A program made the position numbers and the translations under genes. This document shows, one piece after another, positions 6,517 to 15,472 of a stretch of 16,707 nt of DNA (position 1 is its first letter; the number at the start of each line of letters is the position of its first letter). The stretch comes from Phoronis ovalis (lineage: Eukaryota > Phoronida > Phoronidae), in assembly GCA_028565635.1 (NCBI GenBank), contig JAOXYB010023070.1, positions 1-16,707 on the forward strand, read 5' to 3'. The notes beneath the pieces were generated by a model that saw only the letters and a program-made list of their open reading frames with translations, had not been told where the DNA came from and did not search any database.

Positions 6517-9500
6517 CTAAAACAAGCACAATGAGCAAACTATTATGATATATTATTATATATGTATATGTATATGTATATGTAGATTTACATGTTTCAT
6601 AACATATAGTAGACAAGTACTATTCGATTTCAGTAAAGTTGATTTAGTTATTTATAATAAAATACTGGTAAAATGTTCAGACAACTAATTGCAATGTAAA
6701 TATAAACTGGCCTCCGTTTGACTACCAGATTGAGCATATTTGAAATGCTATCAAAGCTGGTAAAGACGTCATGAGTCATCAAAGGTTTGAATGTTCCCCA
6801 ACATTCTATTCAGCAATTGTCCAAATTCAATCAAGTAACATATGCCAATACAGCGGAACTACAGTACACTCACCCTTTGGACAATCTTCCATAGGTATTA
6901 GAATTCTAGGCAATCTATTATCCATGGGACTAAATAACGCTTTATTGGGATTGTTATCTTGCAAACGTTTAATAGTTCCACTACAGTTTCTACTGTGCTT
7001 TTTTTCATAAATGTAGATGACCTAAATTTGATATCATGGTTTATAGCAACAGTATACAAAATAACACAGACTAATGTTTGTGCACTATATAGTTATGGCT
7101 ACAAAAAAAAAATTATATAATTTTTTCAATCAGTGAAAAACTAGAAAGTTGTAGATGAGCTAAATTTAAAATTGAGATTTATAGCAACAGTATACAAAAT
7201 AATACAGAATACAAATTACTGCTGAGCTTGTTTCATATTTGATATCAAAATTTATGGCAACATTATACAAAATCATATATTCTGGTTAAGGCTAAGCTGG
7301 ACCCTCGTCACTATTTAAATAAAAATTCGTGAAAAATCCGCATTGCATTTTTTTCAACCATTATAAATTTATTCTGAAACTTTAACATCCATGCTATGTT
7401 ATGGTGATATTTTTAGACTTGTGTGTACAATGCATAAAATTTAATTAAAGTTTTAAGGTGCATCCTACAGCAAAATCCTCGGGATCTAAATTGGAGATAA
7501 CTACGTTTTTAAGAAGTAAATGATATTTCCATTATTTGGTTTGACCGAATTGTAAATGCCGTGAATAATCTTTGAATTATTAATTAATGTTTAAAAAATG
7601 GTATTTTTTTATTTGCTAAAAAAATAAATTGATTATATAACCAAAATTCTTGGTGCAATTTAAAAATGGTCAAAAACAAATTATGGAAATATCGATTACT
7701 TGCTAAAAATATAGTTAAACCGAATTTTTCACAAATTTTTATTTAAACAGTGACGAGGGTCCAGCTTAGCTTTAAATGTGCTTTTTTCATATTTGTAGAT
7801 GACCTAAATTCGAAATCACAATTTATAACAACATTATACAAAACAACACAGATACTAATTTTGATGCACCATATAGTTATGGTCACATAAATGTAAAAAA
7901 TTTAAATTTTTCAATCAATGGAAAACCAGAAAGTTTAGTTAAATGTTCATTAGATGACAAAATTCTGTAGGATAACAACTGTTAAATGCCAATTTCTTAT
8001 TTATAATTTTTAAACAATAAATATATGTTTCAGCACCTAGTAGACCCATCTGAAGGGTTCTTTAAGTTTTTCAATGTTAACCTCTGTATTTTGGGGGATT
8101 TATTGAAAATCCCGATAAGTGTCTTTTAGTTGACATCAAACAAATCAGTAGAGTAACTAAATTCAAGCTTAGTTTTGAAACATATGCTGACTGAGAAAAA
8201 TAAAGGAACTGAATGAAGTACAACCTTGAATTATCAGATTGTGAACTCTAATACCACATTCCTTGCAGAATTGTATAGTACTCAATGTATAACAGTGAAC
8301 ACATGTATGGTTTGAAGGACTCGGTAATACTGACCTTTCCTGTTCTTTGGAGATATTTCATTGGCACACCATCGACAAATTCTGCATTGTCTCCAAAATA
8401 CTGCTTAAGGATAGTGCCATCATTTGATTCTAGGTACTTCTTCAAGCTTGTATATGGCAACTTCTGTTCATTTCTGTCATTTATTTTTCTTCTGGATTTT
8501 GGAGTGTGATCTGAGTTATTGCTAGTCTTAGGAATAGCACCACAATGCTTTTGATCAGGAGTGAGCTCTGATGCAATGTTTTTAGCTTGAAGGTCCGCAG
8601 AGCCTTTACTAGCTACTTCACATACAGATATATCATCTATCTTTTTACTTTCTTCATTTTTTTCTTCGCCAAACTGATACATCTGAACTCCTTCAGACAC
8701 TCTGTGATGCTCTTGTATATTGTTGGTGCTTAGATCTACATTTTCTAACTGACATGATAGATTTGACACAGATTTGTCTGAACACTGGTTTACTTTCTTG
8801 GAGTTACACTCTGGTTCTACAGGAGTTACCGTACTAAGGAATTTTTCTAAGTCATCTACCAATATCTGTAAATATAACATTAGGCAAATATAACCAATGA
8901 CATGCTGTATTATTGTGACAGGCTTACAATCAAACTATCTTATCTATTACATGTCACTAGGTGCCATAATTTTTTCCGCTCAGTAAGACTTATAAAGCCA
9001 CGTTCTTTACCACATACGTTACAACAATGATTTATCATGCTTAAAGTGTCCTGCAAGTAAGAAAGCAGTTGCTCAGTGACATGTGTCCCCCCTAGATGGC
9101 AGGTTTTCTTTCTGAAAGTGTAAGGCATCGTTCCGATATTGCCCAAATATCTTCAAAAACTAGGATGTAAAATATGGTCATTATCAATTGAATATATACT
9201 AGACAATTACACAAAAACTATCCCTTCACCACTTATTACAGTATTAGATTAATCTGCAATCACTAGTAAAGGCAAGTATTCAGATGACTAATGTACGCAC
9301 AAACAAGGAACAATCATGCATAAAATTAACCAAAAGTTAACTTATTTAGAGTTAAAACAATTTTAGGGAATTTCAAGAATAGATTTACAGTATCCATTAC
9401 AAATACTATAAAGTTCCCAGCTTTAAAAATGTCATTTGACCTTCCATTCCTGTCTGGGTGATAGCTGTACTACAACTATATCACCATTCAGTGCCCTGTT

Positions 9501-12500
9501 CCTGTCTTTCATACCACAGATGTACACATCACTAGCTCCATTCTGCAATAAATGAATGAACAACAAACATGACTAATTACCAGATGTACAAAACTAGTAG
9601 TTACCAATGTTGTTGTTTCCTGGACAAAAAATTGACAACAGAAGTAACAAATAATTAAGTAACAGATCCCACTTTACACTGAATTAAGTTATGTTTTGTA
9701 TGAACTGTTAAAAGATTGGAAAACAAGACAATTTCTTGTAATATACATACTTTCTTTGGAGTAAATCACTGCATAAAATGGACTAATTATAACTTACTGA
9801 ATTTGGGATGTAAGCATCTTCATAATTTTTGGGATTTATTCTTAAAGGTCCCTACAAAGTAATCAACACATGTCTGGTATGACAAAAAGAAACAGGAAAG
9901 TTGAAGGCTGTTTCAATTATTTTCCCTCACAATTTTGTTTCTTATCATGATAGTATTATACCATGGTCAATGCAACTGCTGTTTGGTAAAAATAATTGCT
10001 TTTCCCCTCATATCTTCTGAAACAGATCACTGCATAGAAACAAATATCATTTAATTGTCATCAGCAAATATACAGTCCTGGTTCCAAAATCAGTAATTAT
10101 TAGTTCAATCTGTTTAGTTATTAATAATAACAATACTATACTGTACTTGATTTGTTGAAAAAGACTGATCACTGAATACTAAATCTTTTAACAAATATAT
10201 TATAATTTCAATACTAATGTACAATCAGAAAAGCAAATTGACACTAAACCTGCAGAAGATAGCCACTCTTAAGTCCATGAGATACAGTGTCTACTTCCCA
10301 GTATGGTTCAAAATTCTGAAACTATGAATAACATAGATTAGTATAAGTAAGGAATGCTGGAAAAAAAATTCATGACTCAAAAACATTGTGCTTTTAACTG
10401 TCCAGGACTTCGAACATGTTTTAGGTCAAAACAAGTGTGTGGCAACACCATCCATGTGTACAAAAGTAACAAGTTCAAAATGTAGTTTAATAACTACTGA
10501 ACAAATAGCTGCAATCCTCACACACACACACACAGATAAAACTGTCATTTGAGTATATTAAACATGGTTTTACAATACATAGAAAGCTTTACTTACTAGA
10601 TTTCTTATCTTAATTAATAGCTTAATTTACCTTTTGAGCAGTTTTCTTCACGTTTCCTTTTGGTGTACCCCGATTCTGTTGTCTATGATCTTTATAGCTT
10701 GCTCCTTCAAAATTTCATAATAGCATGTCTACTTACATTTATATTTCAGTAACAGGTACACATCAGTCACATTCACACTACCATATCCTTAATCAGGCAC
10801 AAGTTTCCATATACGATCTCACTCAGGTAGAATGTTTTAAGTCGTACACATTATTACATGTATACATTGACAATCTGTTTCTCTAGAAGTGTATTTTGTT
10901 TGATATTATATTAGTAAATGCATTAAATACCTGCACTGCTTCTTGTTCTTCTTTCCTTGTGTGCCGAATACATTTGACTTCTATTATGAGACATATCTCC
11001 CTAATACATAAAAAATGCATTTCATTTACTTGTGACAAAGACATGAGCTCACAGGTAAACATGTGATGTCATAATTATCCAAAAAATATAAGACGTTATG
11101 TCCATTTTCCTATACTGTTACTGCTACTATCTGTTAGCAATATGAGCAAAAAAAATGTCACGATTAATCTTCAGAACTGTTTAGTCAATTATACAGATCT
11201 GGTAAACTGGTAAGAGCAATTTGTAGAATACTGCATTTCACTTTTAAGGCATAATACCTGGTGATTATCTTTAGTATAGATATGCTCGCTGTGCTGTCTT
11301 CTACGTTCGCCTCTGTGACTACGGTTGGTGACTTCACTGTCACTGTGAACGACTCGTTCATGTCTTAGATTATCTATAAAAATATATTTTTATGGCAATT
11401 AAATATTTTAATAAAGTTTATTTCGCTTCTATTTAATTGATATTATCTATAACATACCTCACTTTTGTACTGTGTTTTTATTGGACAATGCACAGTCACA
11501 TGTTAGTCAGTGAATTCACATAACTGGCAGGCCATGTTGTAGGCATTTATAATACCCCATTGTTTAAATTGACGTATTTCACAAACTTTAATTTATTTTT
11601 TACAAATGTTTTAAAGTTTTTTGATAAAATTGAAAATGTCTATTAAAATAATACAATAAGCATAAATGACAAAAGGATTCAGATGAAATATTTTCAGTTT
11701 TTACTTTTCTAACCAACACAAATTACTCCTATCTCATCTACATTAATTCATGCCATCAACAACATTGGATGGCAGTTACAAACTGGCACTTTGGATAATG
11801 TGGTGATATACTAATCCCCAAAATACAACATTTCTGGGAGTATTATATTATCGTGTATATTATCATCCTAATGCCCATTCATAACTGATAAATAATGTAC
11901 AAAATTTATAAGATGAAATAATAAAAAACAATGTACAAAATTTAGAGATTGGAGTATTCCTGAAGTAATGTAAATAAGATTATTAATGCTGACATTTTCA
12001 CCCACAGAACTCTCTGAAGACCACAGGAATACATTATCCTATGCTACCAATAAGGAAACCCATGTTCATGAGCTCAATACACTTAGTACGTACAATTGTA
12101 TATCTTTGGAATTTGCCACCTACTTGGCAAAAAGTTAACAACAATAAAAAATAAGCAAATAGTAAGCAAAAAATAAAACTCTAAATTTACTCTAAACTTA
12201 ATGAAATGAATTTGATTAAATGTCAGTATGGTATAAATACATTGATTCTTGGCATGCACAAGCTGAATCTATTTAGAAGAATTCTAACATATACCTGCAC
12301 AAACATTAATACAAACCAACAATATTTCTGGATAGGCCTGTTGATAATTCCACATTTTCAGGAGCAGTTTCTTTTCTGCCTCTTTTCCCCCTTCTAGTTT
12401 TACGTTTTCGACCATCCTTCCTATCATCGCCGCATGTCTTAGCATTATCACTGCCTAGTGGTCTATCAATGTCATTGGCTTGGTTATCATTGCCATTTCT

Positions 12501-15148
12501 AGCTTTGGTTGCTGTTGAATTCATATTTTGGTCACTATATTCTAAGTCAGCCTCTAGATGATGTGCTTTTCTCTGTCTATGCCTAGAATTTCTTGCACAT
12601 TCTCGTTTCTCAGTGCAATGGCCATCTTGAGACACATTATCATCCTTTTCATCAAGTTGGAAATTATACTTAAAATTTTTAACCTTATAATTAGCATCAC
12701 TAATGCTAGTGGTGGTCTTGATAGGATCAGATACAGAAGAAACCTGAAATAATAAATGAAATTAAATTTGGAATACAATACATCTTCCAGTGTATAACCA
12801 TTCTAATTCATGGTGACTTCAATATCAGTTTTTCAAAACTACACTCATATCATCTATAAGGATCTAGCTACAAAGCACTTCTGTTGACGATGATTGTTCC
12901 TGGTTATTTGTGTAGGAGGATAATACACAGAATACCCATATCACTACTGCTCAACTTCAATAACACATCCAATGCATTTGGTATACAAAATTAATCAGGA
13001 TTATATTCAAATAATTTAATTTTTAATAACAACGATGACCTTTGTTCATGAATCAGTAACCATATATTTAGCATAGCATAGACAATCACCATAATAGTGC
13101 AAAAAGTGACTCAACTATTTTTCTGTTAAAAATATGGTCAAAATTAAATGTTTTTATGTATTATATAACAGAAACAAATTTCAAAAATAATACAAAACAT
13201 TCAAACTGGAATATGCAACTTAGGTACCCTAGAAGAGCAAACAAGTACAACTGCAAATAACTAAGAACCAACACAAGCATGGCTTACAAGAGAGATGCAA
13301 ATAACTAAGTACCATACCCACTTGAACCAACACAAGCATGGCTTACAAGAGAGATGCAAATAACTAAGTACCATACCCACTTGAACCAAAACAAGCATGG
13401 CTTCCAAGAGAGATGCAAATAACTAAGTACCATACTCACTTGAACCAACACAAGCATGGCTTACAAGAGAGATGCAAATAACTAAGTACCATACCCACTT
13501 GAACCAACACAAGCATGGCTTACAAGAGAGATGCAAATAACTAAGAACCATACCCACTTGAACCAACACAAGCATGGCTTACAAGTACAACTGCAAATAA
13601 CTAAGTACCATGATACCCACTTGAACCAACACAAGCATGGCTTACAAGAGAGATGTGTTTTTCCTCAAGTGCTGAGCTGTCTTTTAAGGATTTCAGTGTT
13701 TCTTCTAACATGACTGCAACTGGCTTTCTTTTCCCAGGATGCCACATTCTGGTCTCCTGTTCATCTTTCTTACATTTGTTGTCTGGTTGTACTACTTCTT
13801 CTTCTTCTATTGCTGCAACTTCTAAATACACATAATATAGATGCTTATAGTATTACACTACTACCTGAAAGAATTGCCTTTTTTCAAGATAATGTGTGAA
13901 CACCTGTGAAATTGATCAATTACAAGAGTTCATATTAATTAATAAATCCTTGTGATAACTGATCAATTACAAGAGAACTTATTTATGAACAAATCCTTGC
14001 AATTGTGATACCTGATCAATTACAAGAGGGCATATTTATGAAGAAATTCTTGTGAAATAAATCGATTTTGTTATTTGTGAACTTAACAATGCATTCAACA
14101 TAGTGTCGACTTTATTTATCCTAGTATACTCGAAAAAATATAAAATGCATTGTCACCTGAACTCGTACTGAACATTAACATGTGTATTCATTACTCTATA
14201 AGTCTGATTTAAGGTAATACTAAAATTAAATTTGTCTGGCAGCTCAATCAAGCTTTAGAAATAGCACATTTTTTGATATCTCAGCTAATCAAATTATAAG
14301 AATGAGAAATGAAGAAAAATAAAAAAAATATTATGCAGTCTATACCTGCACATTTGATTTTGTGCCTTCCAAAGATATGTATTGCTTACTTAGAGGTTTT
14401 TTAAATCTGAGTTGCTTATACACCAAGAAAAGGGGCTACTCTACACAAAAGTTTTTTATCCTGTTTTATCATATGCATCTTTCAAAATATTTAAAATATT
14501 GTGGTGATTGACATATTTGGAAATAACTCAAATTAATAATAAATATAAATAAAATAATTATAAAATTAATTAAGATTTTTGTAAAAGCTAAAAAGACTAT
14601 TATTATTCAAGTCTTACTGGCTTCATCGCCTGAGTGCTCCGCTACAGGTTTAACATTATTATCGTCATTTTGTCTCTCTTTATTTTTCCTTCCCCTTGGC
14701 CTCTTTCTTCGTCGCTTCTTTTTATCAGAATTTTCTACTAATGTAAAGCTGAAATAACAACAAAGACTTAGTGATACACCTGCTGAGCAAACAGGAAATC
14801 TCATATACACCAGATACTTGAACTGTACAGGTAGTCATTCATAGCCTCAGAAAACAAACTGCACAACAAATTTGCAGAACGTTTGACAGTTGTATTTTGA
14901 AGTTGATATTAAATGAAACTAATTGATCTTTCCTATTTATATTACAGCTCAACGTTAAATCCTATTCTTCTAAGTTAAGAAAATAAAAATATTGTCTAAA
15001 GCTTTATTGTCTACATACCCATCCATATCCTCTGTACATTCTTCAGGCTCATTAGAATATTCAGAAACAGGACACTTCACTAAAGCCTCTTGAAAATCAG
15101 CTTCAAATTCACATGATGCTTCTGCCATGAGTGTTTCGTTTTTTTTAT
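6429..15148 (-). CDS. DIS3L2: DIS3L2-like 3'-5' exoribonuclease, 5' part of gene, 13 coding exons
   Basis: DIS3L2 family enzymes are cytoplasmic, exosome-independent 3'-5' exoribonucleases that degrade oligo-uridylated RNAs; they are RNB-family proteins without a PIN domain. I recognise the family from [13 protein letters not shown] and [15 protein letters not shown] (cold-shock domain 1), and from [22 protein letters not shown] and [18 protein letters not shown] (cold-shock domain 2). Thirteen exons joined at GT-AG sites keep one open frame of 697 codons plus two bases, and every phase matches. Domain order: charged N-terminal extension 1-368 with Lys/Arg boxes at 46-62 and 250-263, CSD1 about 385-442, low-complexity linker 443-619, CSD2 620-697. 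Vertebrate DIS3L2 has only about 50 residues before CSD1, so the extension is unusual. RNB and S1 domains are missing and must lie left of the window. The start codon is uncertain because the frame stays open upstream to the exon 1 acceptor. Confidence 0.92.
6517..6873. other. Intron between exons 12 and 13
   Basis: A 357-bp AT-rich intron with a short TATATG microsatellite at about 6559-6582. No exon was seen. Confidence 0.6.
6874..7021 (-). CDS. DIS3L2: DIS3L2-like exon 12, cold-shock domain 2
   Basis: The acceptor is tcaaatttag and the donor GTGAGT at 6873; phase 0 in, phase 1 out. It encodes 49 residues: [11 protein letters not shown], then [10 protein letters not shown], then [20 protein letters not shown]. 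The order and spacing match DIS3L2 cold-shock domain 2. The acceptor region is shared with the repeat family to its right. Confidence 0.94.
6994..7277. repeat. Tandem repeat copies that begin inside exon 12
   Basis: Copy A (6994-7150) begins in the first 28 bases of exon 12, crosses its acceptor and continues as tttatagcaacagtatacaa and an A/T-rich tail ending gaaaaactagaaagtt. Copy B (7151-7223) restarts at gtagatgagctaaattt. Copy C (about 7224-7277) retains a shortened version with a deletion across the acceptor. A further full copy lies at 7777-7938, across the MITE. Confidence 0.8.
7286..7775. mobile_element. MITE with 47-nt terminal inverted repeats and TTAA target duplication
   Basis: The left end gctaagctggaccctcgtca (7291 on) and the right end tgacgagggtccagcttagc (7751-7770) are inverted repeats of about 47 nt with two mismatches, continuing into aaataaaaattcgtgaaaaat. 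TTAA flanks the element at 7286-7289 and 7772-7775. An inner inverted pair is also visible (gatatttccattatttg and caaattatggaaatatc). There is no coding capacity. TTAA duplication is typical of piggyBac-type transposition, so a piggyBac-mobilised MITE is a reasonable inference. Confidence 0.88.
7777..7938. repeat. Distal repeat copy carrying a decoy exon 12 acceptor
   Basis: This copy matches 6994-7150 along its length, including 27 bases equivalent to the start of exon 12 (gtcatctacaaatatgaaaa on the minus strand) preceded by aatttag. One A is missing from the A-run, so the frame shifts relative to the true exon. If this acceptor were used, translation would run into the MITE and stop. Confidence 0.8.
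7939..8334. other. 5' part of the intron between exons 11 and 12
   Basis: AT-rich intron sequence between exon 11 and the repeat copy ending near 7938. No exon or element ends were seen. Confidence 0.55.
8335..8865 (-). CDS. DIS3L2: DIS3L2-like exon 11, large linker between cold-shock domains
   Basis: The acceptor is atatttacag and the donor AAG|GTCAGT, both phase 0. It encodes 177 residues. Most are polar and low in complexity (Ser, Asn, Glu, Lys), fitting the variable loop that separates the two cold-shock domains in this family. The C-terminal end ([18 protein letters not shown] and QRTGK) is more ordered and runs straight into the CSD2 strand [10 protein letters not shown] of exon 12. 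Confidence 0.88.
8866..9440. other. Intron between exons 10 and 11, with an unexplained open frame
   Basis: A 575-bp intron. On the minus strand, 9146-8940 stays open for 68 codons and includes a Cys/His-rich patch ([13 protein letters not shown]). Exons 10 and 11 join directly in phase 0 without it. It may be an old mobile-element fragment; I do not recognise it. Confidence 0.45.
9441..9542 (-). CDS. DIS3L2: DIS3L2-like exon 10, cold-shock domain 1
   Basis: The acceptor is tttattgcag and the donor AAG|GTCAAA, both phase 0. It encodes 34 residues including [20 protein letters not shown], the RNRALNGD signature of Rrp44/DIS3-type cold-shock domains, and ends at an EWK motif as in other DIS3L2 proteins. 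Confidence 0.94.
9798..9851 (-). CDS. DIS3L2: DIS3L2-like exon 9, cold-shock domain 1
   Basis: The acceptor is actttgtag and the donor TCA|GTAAGT, both phase 0. It encodes 18 residues, [18 protein letters not shown], a clear match to the conserved RINPKxxxxAxIP strand of DIS3L2 cold-shock domain 1, which contributes to RNA binding. Confidence 0.93.
9852..10249. other. Intron between exons 8 and 9
   Basis: A 398-bp AT-rich intron with no feature that I recognise. Confidence 0.6.
10250..10315 (-). CDS. DIS3L2: DIS3L2-like exon 8, entry to cold-shock domain 1
   Basis: The acceptor is tagtttcag and the donor CAG|GTTTAG, both phase 0. It encodes 22 residues, [18 protein letters not shown] plus YLLQ. 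This matches the pre-CSD1 segment of DIS3L2 proteins, where a hydrophobic/aromatic start is followed by a GLK-G-L-Q pattern. Confidence 0.88.
10316..10630. other. Intron between exons 7 and 8
   Basis: A 315-bp intron containing a short CA microsatellite at about 10519-10533. Nothing else was seen. Confidence 0.6.
10631..10704 (-). CDS. DIS3L2: DIS3L2-like exon 7, possible tandem acceptor
   Basis: The acceptor is ttgaag and the donor AAAAG|GTAAAT; phase 1 in, phase 0 out. It encodes [20 protein letters not shown] and a short tail. The bases aag-gag form two AGs three bases apart, so choice of acceptor would add or drop one residue without changing the frame. The polypyrimidine tract is poor. 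This ends the N-terminal extension. Confidence 0.7.
10931..11000 (-). CDS. DIS3L2: DIS3L2-like exon 6
   Basis: The acceptor is tgtattag and the donor GCAG|GTATTT; phase 0 in, phase 1 out. It encodes about 23 residues ending [10 protein letters not shown], again polar and basic. Support comes mainly from phase continuity with both neighbours. Confidence 0.72.
11258..11373 (-). CDS. DIS3L2: DIS3L2-like exon 5
   Basis: The acceptor is tttttatag and the donor CAG|GTATTA; phase 1 in, phase 0 out. It encodes a polar Arg/His/Ser-rich stretch of about 38 residues, including [13 protein letters not shown]. It belongs to the N-terminal extension and has no recognised domain. Confidence 0.78.
11374..12316. 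other. Intron between exons 4 and 5
   Basis: A 943-bp AT-rich intron. A short local duplication of atgtacaaaattta lies near 11895-11945. No coding exon or transposon ends were recognised. Confidence 0.6.
12317..12743 (-). CDS. DIS3L2: DIS3L2-like exon 4, large low-complexity exon with second basic box
   Basis: The acceptor is atttcag at 12745-12744. The donor GTTTGT at 12316 is a weaker match to consensus, but it is the one that leaves phase 1 as exon 5 requires; reading on reaches TAA within a few codons. It encodes residues about 140-281, rich in Asn, Asp, Arg and Lys, with the box [14 protein letters not shown] at 250-263. The composition suggests a disordered segment. Confidence 0.8.
12744..13239. 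other. Remainder of the intron between exons 3 and 4
   Basis: AT-rich intron sequence between the minisatellite and exon 4. I see no coding exon, repeat or RNA gene in it. Confidence 0.6.
13240..13650. repeat. 59-bp minisatellite carrying copies of the exon 3 splice donor
   Basis: The marker ggcttacaag occurs at 13281, 13340, 13399 (as ggcttccaag), 13458, 13517, 13576 and 13639, with a 59-bp period except for a last step of 63. The copy at 13639 is the real exon 3 donor. Four others (13281, 13340, 13458, 13517) keep the same exon-like bases and GTAAGC. The copy at 13399 has lost GT through one base change, and the copy at 13576 keeps GTAAGC but has different upstream bases. A partial unit precedes 13281. 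Confidence 0.93.
13646..13821 (-). CDS. DIS3L2: DIS3L2-like exon 3, its donor duplicated downstream
   Basis: The acceptor is tgtatttag and the donor GTAAGC at 13645; phase 1 in, phase 0 out. It encodes residues about 81-139: an acidic stretch (IEEEEVV) then [19 protein letters not shown]. The last ten exon bases plus the donor (catctctctt|gtaagccatg on the minus strand) are the first unit of the minisatellite that fills the start of the next intron. Confidence 0.82.
13905..14060. repeat. Three-copy tandem repeat, about 50-bp unit
   Basis: The segment tgatcaattacaagag starts at 13913, 13960 and 14013, each time followed by a related tail (atttatgaacaaatccttg). The periods are 47 and 53 bp. 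It lies in the intron between exons 2 and 3, so this intron and the next both carry short tandem arrays. Confidence 0.85.
14061..14617. other. 5' part of the intron between exons 2 and 3
   Basis: Very AT-rich intron sequence. A possible minus-strand donor (gtgcag|gtatag near 14345) has no convincing exon before it. Nothing else was recognised. Confidence 0.5.
14618..14748 (-). CDS. DIS3L2: DIS3L2-like exon 2, basic box
   Basis: The acceptor is ttatttcag and the donor GTAAGA; the exon enters in phase 2 and leaves in phase 1. It encodes residues about 37-80, including the cluster [17 protein letters not shown] (46-62), followed by an acidic tail. The cluster resembles a nuclear or nucleolar localisation signal or an RNA-binding patch; which one cannot be told from sequence. 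Confidence 0.8.
15019..15148 (-). CDS. DIS3L2: DIS3L2-like exon 1 seen (start codon at 15128)
   Basis: A tttttgcag acceptor precedes 15148 and the donor is GTATGT at 15018, ending in phase 2. The proposed ATG (15128-15126) opens [15 protein letters not shown], an acidic segment of about 37 residues. The -3 base is C and +4 is G, a middling context. The 20 bases between acceptor and ATG are open in frame, so coding could begin in an earlier exon outside what I can identify. Confidence 0.65.
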
Positions 15149-15472
15149 CTGCAAAAATCCAAGAGGTTATATATTCATATATTCAGGGCATATATTCAGA
15201 TTGGATTCATACATATCTGGACTTCGCTATTTACATGCATTGCCCTCCTTGAAAAAGAAGTAGGGTCAGTCAAGTTGGCAGAACTGTTTATAAATTGGAA
15301 GATTAGGAATTTTTACAATTTTCTATTAAAAGCAGTAGAGGCAAAACATTTAAAATATACAGGAGTCTCTTGGTTACAGTGAATGACTTGGTTGCTAATT
15401 GCACAAATACGAAAAAGGGCAAAAATGTATACATTTTAGTTGCTATGAAAATGAAGTAAAGCTACGTGGCAC
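15149..15472. other. Flank upstream of DIS3L2 exon 1
   Basis: This should be the intron or leader before the first coding exon of the minus-strand gene. I found no clear 5' UTR exon, TATA box or initiator. A plus-strand open frame near 15131-15382 shows no domain and looks accidental. Confidence 0.45.

Noticed and set aside
6771-7010. Plus-strand open frame of 79 codons
   Set aside because: It is antisense to DIS3L2-like exon 12, whose minus-strand translation matches the family clearly.
8285-8509. Plus-strand open frame of 74 codons
   Set aside because: It is antisense to exon 11 of the DIS3L2-like gene.
13240-13650. CRISPR-like array
   Set aside because: The units are contiguous 59-bp minisatellite copies with no unique spacers, in an animal intron.
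13531-13713. Plus-strand repetitive peptide frame ([10 protein letters not shown] repeats)
   Set aside because: It is the translation of the 59-bp minisatellite running into antisense exon 3 and not a protein gene.
15131-15382. Plus-strand open frame of 83 codons
   Set aside because: It overlaps antisense to the DIS3L2 exon 1 leader, has no recognisable motif, and lies in AT-rich sequence where frames of this length arise by chance.
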